This document shows, piece by piece, positions 1-5,530 of a DNA stretch of 7,452 nt. Every line of letters starts with the position of its first letter. Positions within the stretch are counted from its first letter, which is position 1. The position numbers and the translations under genes are program-made. The notes under the pieces are model-generated. The model did no database searches. It had not been told where the DNA came from and saw nothing but the letters and a program-made list of their open reading frames with translations. The stretch spans positions 1 to 7,452 of the forward strand of contig JAICIT010000115.1 of assembly GCA_025960445.1 (NCBI GenBank), in the 5' to 3' direction. The DNA is from Bradyrhizobium sp. GTDB taxonomy: Bacteria > Pseudomonadota > Alphaproteobacteria > Rhizobiales > Xanthobacteraceae.

Positions 1-1041
1 GTCGTGTTCAGCATGTTCTTCTCGGAAATGTCCGGATCGACCACGGCTGACGTCGCCGTCATGAGCCGTGCGCTCGGCGGCCCGATGAAGCGCGAGGGCT
101 ATAAGCCAGCGTTCATCGCTGCGATCATCGCATCCGCCTCCACCATTGCCGCGCTGGTGCCACCCAGCATCACCGCCGTGGTCTATGGTGCGGTCGGTAA
201 CGTCTCGATCGCCGGATTGTTCATGGCCGGCGTCGTGCCCGGACTGATGATCGGCTTCGGGCTGATGATCTATTGCTATTTCTTCGGCCCATCGGGCATG
301 CGCAAGCCACGCGCGCCATTGCGCCAGGTTGTTTTTGCCGCCGGTGATGCCGCGCTTCCGTTGATGATCCCGGTGATCCTGCTCGGCGGCATTCTCACCG
401 GCTGGTTTACGCCGACGGAAGCCGGAGTCGTCGCCGTGATCTGGATCATCACGGTGGTGATCCCCGCGCTCAATCGTGGCCACATCAAGAAAATCCCTTA
501 CGATTTCTGCCTGGCCGGATTGATCTTCTCGCTGCCGCTGATCACGATCGGCGCTGCCAACGCATTCGGTTGGATGCTGGCTTATTTGCGCGGCGCCATC
601 GTCATCGCCGACTGGATCACCTCGATCGCCGGCAGCGACCCGCATTATATGATGCTGCTGCTGGTGCTGCTGTTCACGGTGGTGGGCGATTTCATCGAGC
701 CGGTTCCCACCATCATCATCTTCATGCCGCTGGTGAACGCGCTGACCCAGGCCGGGGACATCAATGGTGTACACATGGGCGTGGTGCTGATTGCCACGCT
801 CGCATTCGGGCTGATCACGCCACCCTATGGACTGGTGCTCTTGATGGCGTCGAAATTCGTCGGCGTCAGTTTCAGCAAGGCGTTACGCGCGGCGCTTCCG
901 ATATATGTGGTGTTCCTGGTGACCATCACCTTTACGATCTACTTCCCCAAGGTGGTGCTCTGGCTGCCGAAGCAAGTGATTCCGGAATCGGTCGGCTGCT
1001 TCAAATCGCCGTCAGGAACCGGATATATCTGTCCCGATTAA
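1..1041 (+). CDS. TRAP transporter large permease, DctM family (5' partial)
   Basis: This is the large membrane subunit of a tripartite ATP-independent periplasmic (TRAP) transporter. The family imports organic acids across the inner membrane using an ion gradient, together with a periplasmic binding protein and a small DctQ subunit, neither of which lies in this window. The frame is open from base 1, so the true start is upstream. About 346 residues are visible against roughly 425-440 for the family, so about 80-100 N-terminal residues are missing. Counting from the first codon, the visible part carries the family loop SGSTTAD (about 11-17), a VPPS motif in a membrane segment (53-56), the hallmark TGWFTPTEAG (133-142) and a TPPYG motif near the last segments (273-277). 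It contains about eight very hydrophobic helices and ends at TAA 1039-1041. Family assignment is secure. The substrate cannot be read from the sequence; a dicarboxylate, keto acid or aromatic acid are all possible. Confidence 0.93.
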   Translation, partial: VVFSMFFSEMSGSTTADVAVMSRALGGPMKREGYKPAFIAAIIASASTIAALVPPSITAVVYGAVGNVSIAGLFMAGVVPGLMIGFGLMIYCYFFGPSGMRKPRAPLRQVVFAAGDAALPLMIPVILLGGILTGWFTPTEAGVVAVIWIITVVIPALNRGHIKKIPYDFCLAGLIFSLPLITIGAANAFGWMLAYLRGAIVIADWITSIAGSDPHYMMLLLVLLFTVVGDFIEPVPTIIIFMPLVNALTQAGDINGVHMGVVLIATLAFGLITPPYGLVLLMASKFVGVSFSKALRAALPIYVVFLVTITFTIYFPKVVLWLPKQVIPESVGCFKSPSGTGYICPD

Positions 1042-1053
1042 ACTCTCGACAAA

Positions 1054-1857
1054 CTACGTCCGCTTGCTGGTGAATTTCTTCACGGCAATCCGGAATTCGT
1101 CCGTGTGCATGCAGTCGATGATGGCGTCGCGCTCGGCCTCGAGTTGCTGCTCGATCGGTGTGACGTGGGCGCGGTGGATCAGCGCCTTTGTCGCGGCCAC
1201 TCCCGCCGGCGCGTTTTCGGCCAGCCGATGCGCCAGCTCGCGAGTGGCGGCCTTCAGTTCGGCCCGCGGGACAACTTTGGCGACCAGGCCCCATTGATAG
1301 GCTTGCGCGGCCGAAAAACTATCTTCGGCAAGAAAGATTTGCATGGCGCGTCGCGGGCCGACGCTTGCCACGACGCCAACGGTTCCCCCGCCATCCGGCG
1401 ATACGCCGAGCTTGGAGTAAGCCGGCGTGAAGCGGGCGTCCTCGGCCGCGATGCAGAGGTCTGCGACAAAAGCAAGTGAGAGTCCGGCGCCTGCAGCCGA
1501 GCCGTGGACGCTCGCGAGCACGATCTTTGGCATTCGGCGCAATGTCGTGATGAAGGCGTGATAATGCTGCAGCAGCTCACCCACCACAGGGGCGATCGTG
1601 TCGGCCGCTGCCGCCCTGCCGATGGTTTGCAGATCGCCGCCGGCACAGAACGCGCGGCCTTCGCCTTCGATCACCAACACCCTGATATCGTCAGAAGCTT
1701 CGACCTCGGCGCTGAGCTGCTCCAACTTCTTTGCAATCGAAAGATCAATCGAGTTGAAGGCATTGGGCCGGTTGAGCGTGATCGTGGCGATCGCGCCTTC
1801 GATCCTGAGCAGCGCCGGATCGCCGGAAACCGAGGCGGCATCACCTTGCGTCGACAT
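1054..1857 (-). CDS. Crotonase-family protein, probable enoyl-CoA isomerase-like (PaaG-type active site)
   Basis: A 267-residue crotonase-fold protein, full length for the family, that would bind an acyl-CoA thioester in the cytoplasm. The oxyanion-hole elements are visible: RAFCAGGD (68-75) and HGSAAGAG (118-125). By position against rat mitochondrial enoyl-CoA hydratase, catalytic Glu144 is replaced by Ser127 and Glu164 by Tyr147. A classic hydratase reaction is therefore unlikely. The segment YSKLGVSPDGGGT (147-159) instead resembles PaaG and delta3,delta2-enoyl-CoA isomerases, whose catalytic aspartate sits where Asp155 lies. The C-terminal AQAYQWGLV (184-192) is also typical of the family. 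The ATG at 1857 is preceded by an AAGG-like ribosome site about 9 bases upstream and gives a normal N-terminus. The gene converges on the TRAP permease with 12 bases between stops, and diverges from the P450. Automated annotation would probably call it enoyl-CoA hydratase. Isomerase is my inference; dehalogenase or another crotonase activity remains possible. Confidence 0.9.
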   Translation of the reverse strand: MSTQGDAASVSGDPALLRIEGAIATITLNRPNAFNSIDLSIAKKLEQLSAEVEASDDIRVLVIEGEGRAFCAGGDLQTIGRAAAADTIAPVVGELLQHYHAFITTLRRMPKIVLASVHGSAAGAGLSLAFVADLCIAAEDARFTPAYSKLGVSPDGGGTVGVVASVGPRRAMQIFLAEDSFSAAQAYQWGLVAKVVPRAELKAATRELAHRLAENAPAGVAATKALIHRAHVTPIEQQLEAERDAIIDCMHTDEFRIAVKKFTSKRT

Positions 1858-1999
1858 ATGAAAGGCCTTGGATCGAGGAGCTCAACCCATTTAAATAACA
1901 GACGGGGAACTGATGACAATCCCCCGCAAGTCTGCAAAATGCCGCGGCAACCAGTGTGAAAGCCGAACCCCATAATCGGGTGTGAGTGAGGCGGCCAGC
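1858..1999. promoter_or_regulatory. Divergent intergenic region between crotonase and P450 operon
   Basis: These 142 bases must hold the promoters of both divergent units. On the minus strand, TTGTCA (1919-1914, one mismatch to TTGACA) is followed 17-18 bases later by an AT-rich ATTTAA/TTTAAA element inside the palindrome ATTTAAAT (1889-1896). This is a plausible sigma70-type promoter for the crotonase gene. On the plus strand, a -10-like CATAAT (1971-1976) lies 23 bases before the P450 ATG, but no good -35 box precedes it. It sits inside a short inverted repeat, ACCC-N7-GGGT (1967-1981). A perfect 10-bp palindrome TGCCGCGGCA occupies 1940-1949. Either symmetrical element could bind a regulator; both are short enough to occur by chance. 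No regulator gene lies nearby in the window. Confidence 0.4.
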
Positions 2000-3196
2000 A
2001 TGGATACGACAATCGATCGTCCGGTTTCCGCTATCGATCCGTTTTCGCGCGAGTTTCTGCGTGACCCGTATCCTCATCATGCGCGGCTGCGCGAGGCAGG
2101 CCCGGTGGTGTGGCTCGAGCAATACGGGATATGGGCAATGGCCCGGCACCAGGAAGTCCGCGATGCCTTGACCGATTGGCAGACCTATTGCTCCTCGGCC
2201 GGTGTGGGCTTGAGCGATTTCCGAAAAGAGCCGCCGTGGCGGCCGCCAAGCATCATTCTTGAAGCCGATCCGCCGCTGCACACCCGCACGCGCGCCGTAC
2301 TGACGCGAATTATGTCGCCGGCCGCGATCAACATTCTGCGCGCAACGTTCGAGCGTGAGGCGGAATCGCTGGTGACCCGACTGGTCGATCAGCGCGAATT
2401 CGACGGCATCGCCGATCTCGCGGAGGCCTATCCGCTCAAAGTATTCCCGGACGCGGTGGGGATTTCCGAGGAAGGCCGCGAGAACCTGTTGCCGTATGGG
2501 AGCATGGTTTTCAATTCCTTTGGTCCCCGCAACGAGCTGTTCAACGCTGCAATGGCAAATGCCGGCCCTGTCCGCGACTGGATCATGTCCAGGTGCAGCC
2601 GCGCGGCGTTGGCGCCCAATGGATTGGGCATCCAGATTTTCGAAGCGGTCGATTCCGGTGAGCTGAGCGAAGCCGAAGCTGGCATGCTGGTGCGCTCGTT
2701 TCTGTCGGCCGGCATCGACACCACGGTCTACGGACTTGGTAACGCGCTGTACTGCTTCGCCAGCTATCCAGAGCAATGGATGCTTCTTCGTGAGAGCCCG
2801 AATTTGATCCGCGGCGCGTTCGAGGAGGTGCTGCGCTTCGAGGCGCCCGTGCAGACGTTCTTCCGAACCACGACAAGGCAAGTTGATGTTGGCGGAGTGC
2901 GGTTGGGGCAGGGCGAAAAGGTGCTGCTGTTTCTGGCCGCCGCGAACCGCGACCCGCGCCGCTGGGACAAGCCGGATGCATTCGACGTCAAGCGGCGCGC
3001 GACCGGACACATGACGTTCGGCACCGGGATTCATGGTTGCGTTGGGCAGGCGTTGGCACGGCTGGAAAGCGAGGCCATCCTTAGTGCATTCGCGAAGCGG
3101 GTCGCCTCGTTCGAACTGATGGGTCAACCCGAGCCGCGGCTCAACAACACCTTGCGCGGGCTCGACACCTTGCCGCTTCGAATCGTGCCGGTCTGA
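2000..3196 (+). CDS. Cytochrome P450, CYP199-family (probable para-substituted benzoate monooxygenase)
   Basis: A soluble class I bacterial P450 of 398 residues that would insert one oxygen atom from O2 into its substrate using electrons from a ferredoxin. Visible motifs are the I-helix oxygen-activation segment SAGIDTT (236-242, acid-alcohol pair Asp240/Thr241), ExxR (Glu276-Arg279) and the heme loop FGTGIHGCVG (340-349) with heme ligand Cys347. Recalled comparison places it in the CYP199 family: VGLSDF..WRPPS and NNTLRGL match CYP199A2/A4 closely. With a constant offset of 11, the CYP199A4 carboxylate anchors Arg92, Ser95, Arg243 and Ser244 correspond to Arg81, Ser84, Arg232 and Ser233. The ring-packing Phe182, Phe185 and Phe298 correspond to Phe171, Phe174 and Phe287. 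A 4-methoxybenzoate-like substrate is therefore inferred. I chose ATG 2000 because GAGG (1988-1991) lies 8 bases upstream; an in-frame GTG at 1982 would add six residues. The reductase gene follows after 3 bases. Confidence 0.95.
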   Translation: MDTTIDRPVSAIDPFSREFLRDPYPHHARLREAGPVVWLEQYGIWAMARHQEVRDALTDWQTYCSSAGVGLSDFRKEPPWRPPSIILEADPPLHTRTRAVLTRIMSPAAINILRATFEREAESLVTRLVDQREFDGIADLAEAYPLKVFPDAVGISEEGRENLLPYGSMVFNSFGPRNELFNAAMANAGPVRDWIMSRCSRAALAPNGLGIQIFEAVDSGELSEAEAGMLVRSFLSAGIDTTVYGLGNALYCFASYPEQWMLLRESPNLIRGAFEEVLRFEAPVQTFFRTTTRQVDVGGVRLGQGEKVLLFLAAANRDPRRWDKPDAFDVKRRATGHMTFGTGIHGCVGQALARLESEAILSAFAKRVASFELMGQPEPRLNNTLRGLDTLPLRIVPV

Positions 3197-3199
3197 GCG

Positions 3200-4420
3200 A
3201 TGGCGCAAGGTGCAGTTCTGATCGTCGGGGCCGGCCATGCCGGTTTCCAGCTCGCCGCCTCACTGCGCCAGCATGGCTTTGGCGCGCCCATTCGGCTGAT
3301 CAATGACGAGGCGCATCTGCCGTACCAGCGGCCGCCTCTGTCGAAGGCTTATCTCAAGGGCGAAGGCCGGCCGGACAGTCTGATGTTCCGGCCCGACAAG
3401 TTTTATCGCGATCAGAATGTCGAACTGATCGGCGATCGAGCCGTTTCGATCGATCGTGGCGCCCGCCGAGTGTTGCTCGCGTCCGGTTCGTCGCTGGAAT
3501 ACGGTCACCTGGTGCTGGCGACCGGCGCCCGCAACCGGCTGCTGGATATTCCCAATGCAAACCTGCCGGATGTGCGCTACCTGCGGATGCTCGATGACAG
3601 CGAGGCGCTCCGGCAACGGATCGCTTCGAGCCGTCATGTCGTTGTGATCGGGGCCGGCTTCATCGGACTGGAATTCGCTGCCACCGCGCGCGCCAAAGGC
3701 CTTGAGGTCGATGTGGTTGAACTCGGCGCGCGGGTGATGGCGCGTGCGGTCACCGCGGAAATTTCTGATTATTTTCAGGATCGCCACACCGCGGCGGGCA
3801 TTCGAATTCATCTTGGCGTGCAGGCCACCAGCATCGAGAGCGATGGCGAGAACGTCACCGGCGTCAGCCTCAGCGACGGCCAGCATGTGAAAGCCGATCT
3901 GGTGGTGGTCGGTGTCGGGGTTCTGCCCAATGTCGAACTTGCCGCTGAAGCCGGCCTGCCGGTCGCGTCAGGCATCATCGTCAACGAGCAATTGCTGACC
4001 TCCGATCCCGACATCTCGGCGATCGGGGACTGCGCATTGTTTGCCAGTCCACGGTTCGGCGGATCGCTGCGGCTTGAATCCGTGCAGAATGCCACCGATC
4101 ACGCCCGCTGCGTGGCGGCGCGGCTTGCCGGAAACGCAAAGACCTACGACGGTCAGCCATGGTTCTGGAGCGACCAAGGCGACGACAAGCTGCAGATCGC
4201 TGGCCTGACTACCGGCTATGATCGCGTCATCGTGCGCGGCGATCGCGCGCAGCGATCGTTCTCGGCATTTTGCTACAAGGCGGGGCAACTGGTCGGCATC
4301 GAGTCGGTCAACCGTGCGTCGGACCATGTGTTCGGGCGCAAATTGCTCGGCATGAACCGATCGATAGAACCTGAGCAGGCCCAGGACCCCAGCTTCGATC
4401 TGAAAGCGGCACTGGCCTAG
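3200..4420 (+). CDS. FAD-dependent NADH:ferredoxin reductase, palustrisredoxin reductase (PuR)-like
   Basis: A 406-residue flavoprotein that moves electrons from NADH to a [2Fe-2S] ferredoxin, which then feeds a P450. It belongs to the putidaredoxin reductase/rubredoxin reductase fold. The N-terminal FAD-binding GAGHAG (10-15) is followed by RPPLSKAYL (44-52), the ATGARNR segment (107-113), the NAD-binding GAGFIGLE (151-158) and the second FAD motif AIGDCA (274-279, Asp277). Glu174 at the end of the second Rossmann strand favours NADH over NADPH. The C-terminal domain carries WFWSDQGDDKLQ (321-332), typical of this family. Recalled sequence of R. palustris PuR matches along the whole length, including the INDEAHLPYQRPPLSKAYLK-like region and the C-terminal NRASDHVFGRK. 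ATG 3200 lies 3 bases after the P450 stop with no strong ribosome site, suggesting translational coupling. The physiological ferredoxin is not encoded in this window. TAG 4418-4420 overlaps the kinase stop on the other strand. Confidence 0.95.
   Translation: MAQGAVLIVGAGHAGFQLAASLRQHGFGAPIRLINDEAHLPYQRPPLSKAYLKGEGRPDSLMFRPDKFYRDQNVELIGDRAVSIDRGARRVLLASGSSLEYGHLVLATGARNRLLDIPNANLPDVRYLRMLDDSEALRQRIASSRHVVVIGAGFIGLEFAATARAKGLEVDVVELGARVMARAVTAEISDYFQDRHTAAGIRIHLGVQATSIESDGENVTGVSLSDGQHVKADLVVVGVGVLPNVELAAEAGLPVASGIIVNEQLLTSDPDISAIGDCALFASPRFGGSLRLESVQNATDHARCVAARLAGNAKTYDGQPWFWSDQGDDKLQIAGLTTGYDRVIVRGDRAQRSFSAFCYKAGQLVGIESVNRASDHVFGRKLLGMNRSIEPEQAQDPSFDLKAALA
4417..4420. other. Interlocked convergent stop codons (CTAG)
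   Basis: The reductase stop TAG (4418-4420, plus) and the kinase stop TAG (4419-4417, minus) share the palindromic tetranucleotide CTAG inside CCTAGG. There is no intergenic space and no hairpin terminator between the two convergent genes, so their transcripts must overlap or terminate inside the opposite coding region. Confidence 0.95.
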
Positions 4421-5310
4421 GCCGCTGCCCCAAACTCCTGCCTGACCGCCTCGATATCCAACAATGTCGGCAATCCGGCCTCGTTACCAAGACGCTGGAT
4501 CTTGTAGGTCGAGGCCGCGCGCGCGAACTCGAAATGTTCGTGCCAGCTTTTGCCGGGGTTGCTGAGGTAGGAGTAAACGTAGGCGCCGTGAAAGACGTCG
4601 CCGGCGCCGTTTGTGTCGAGCACGCGTTGGCTCGGCACCGGCAAGGCGGGAAGCGTTCGCTTTGTGCCGGTCTCGTCATACCAAAGCAGCCCGCGTTCGC
4701 CCATCGTGACGCCGCCGACCCGGCAGCCGCGTCCTCTAAGGTAGTCCATCATTTTTTCCGGCGTCATCTCCATCTGCTCGCACAGCCGTTCGGCGACGAT
4801 CGCGACATCGATGAATTCCAACAGCTCGTGTGTGTTGGTGCGCAGCCCGCCGCCATCCAGCGAGGTAAGGATGCCTGCTTCGCGGCAGAGCTTCGCATAG
4901 TGAATTGCGGCATCGGGCTGGTGACCATCGACATGCAGAGCGCGGCAGCCGCCGAGGTTCAGCAGCGGGAAGGGGTGGATATGCTCGTCGTCGCGGCAGC
5001 GCACGATCGCGCGCTTGCCGTCCTTTGGCATGATGAAGGACAGCGAGGAGGAGTTGACCTTGCGTGGATGGATCGAAATTCCATACTTCGCGCTCATGTC
5101 CTGAAACATCCGCCCCAGCCAGTCATTGGCGACGGTGGCGATCAGGTCCGGCACGATCCCGAGTTTGGCGCAGCAGAATGCCGCCGTGACCGCATTGCCT
5201 CCGAACGACACCGCATAGGCGCTTGCGACATGCTTCTCGTCCCCGGTCGGCAGATGGTCGGTAATGAAGGTAACATCGATATAGGTTTGTCCGATAAAGA
5301 GAGCCTGCAT
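4417..5310 (-). CDS. PfkB/ribokinase-family carbohydrate kinase, substrate unknown
   Basis: A 297-residue cytoplasmic sugar kinase of normal family length that would transfer phosphate from ATP to a sugar or related alcohol. The sugar-binding glycine pair appears in FGGNA (36-40), with an early Asp12 that in this family contacts substrate hydroxyls. The C-terminal PfkB signature DTNGAGDVFHGA (232-243) contains the anion hole GAG (235-237) and catalytic base Asp238. The usual DTTGAGD is here DTNGAGD. GAGDVFHGA and the later RLGNEAGLP (273-281) recall the YihV-like (sulfofructose kinase) branch more than ribokinase or fructokinase. I infer kinship only, not that substrate. The ATG at 5310 has GGAAAG ending 3 bases upstream on the minus strand. 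The gene stands alone, converging on the reductase and diverging from glutamate dehydrogenase, so its neighbours give no hint about its substrate. Confidence 0.92.
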   Translation of the reverse strand: MQALFIGQTYIDVTFITDHLPTGDEKHVASAYAVSFGGNAVTAAFCCAKLGIVPDLIATVANDWLGRMFQDMSAKYGISIHPRKVNSSSLSFIMPKDGKRAIVRCRDDEHIHPFPLLNLGGCRALHVDGHQPDAAIHYAKLCREAGILTSLDGGGLRTNTHELLEFIDVAIVAERLCEQMEMTPEKMMDYLRGRGCRVGGVTMGERGLLWYDETGTKRTLPALPVPSQRVLDTNGAGDVFHGAYVYSYLSNPGKSWHEHFEFARAASTYKIQRLGNEAGLPTLLDIEAVRQEFGAAA

Positions 5311-5530
5311 TCGCTTTCCGTGGTGGCTGAGGTTGGTCAGGTCGAGCGCCGCACTTTAACACCGCTGCGCCCGATCATTCGCTGAAATATTCGCTACACG
5401 TGGCGTTAATCGCTTGAGGTGGCGATGTGGCCGGACTACGACCGTGTCGGGGTGCAATTGGCGCGCCGCGCCGACCTAACGGCTTCCGGTCATATTCAGT
5501 TCCTGGCAGCCGAGATAGAGCGAGGAGACG
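5311..5530. promoter_or_regulatory. Divergent spacer between sugar kinase and glutamate dehydrogenase
   Basis: A 220-base non-coding stretch that should contain promoters for both flanking genes. I see no convincing -35/-10 pair in either direction. It holds a direct repeat ATTCGCT at 5377-5383 and 5389-5395, spaced 12 bases start to start. It also holds an 8-bp palindrome GGCGCGCC at 5460-5467. The 12-base spacing is close to one helical turn, so the repeat could be a regulator site, but it is short. An ATG at 5425 has a GAGGT ribosome-like site but opens only a reading frame that runs out of phase into the dehydrogenase gene. Confidence 0.35.
5522..5527 (+). promoter_or_regulatory. Shine-Dalgarno site of glutamate dehydrogenase
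   Basis: GAGGAG ends 3 bases before ATG 5531. It is the strongest ribosome-site match in the window and settles the start over the in-frame ATG ten codons downstream (5561). Confidence 0.7.

Noticed and set aside
1042..1053. Terminator between the convergent TRAP and crotonase genes
   Set aside because: Only 12 bases separate the stops and no hairpin with a T-run is present.
1841..3238. A 465-codon open frame on the minus strand across the P450 gene
   Set aside because: It is antisense to a P450 with all its motifs, its translation is rich in Arg, His and Gln with no recognisable domain, and long antisense frames are common in GC-rich genes.
4534..5385. A 283-codon plus-strand frame over the sugar kinase
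   Set aside because: The minus-strand frame carries the PfkB signatures; this one has none.
5414..5442. TTGAGG - 17 bases - TACGAC as a promoter for glutamate dehydrogenase
   Set aside because: The -10 element matches the consensus at only three of six positions, so it is not better than background.
5460..5471. GC-rich palindrome GGCGCGCC as a terminator
   Set aside because: It is short, has no following T-run and lies in a divergent region where no terminator is expected.
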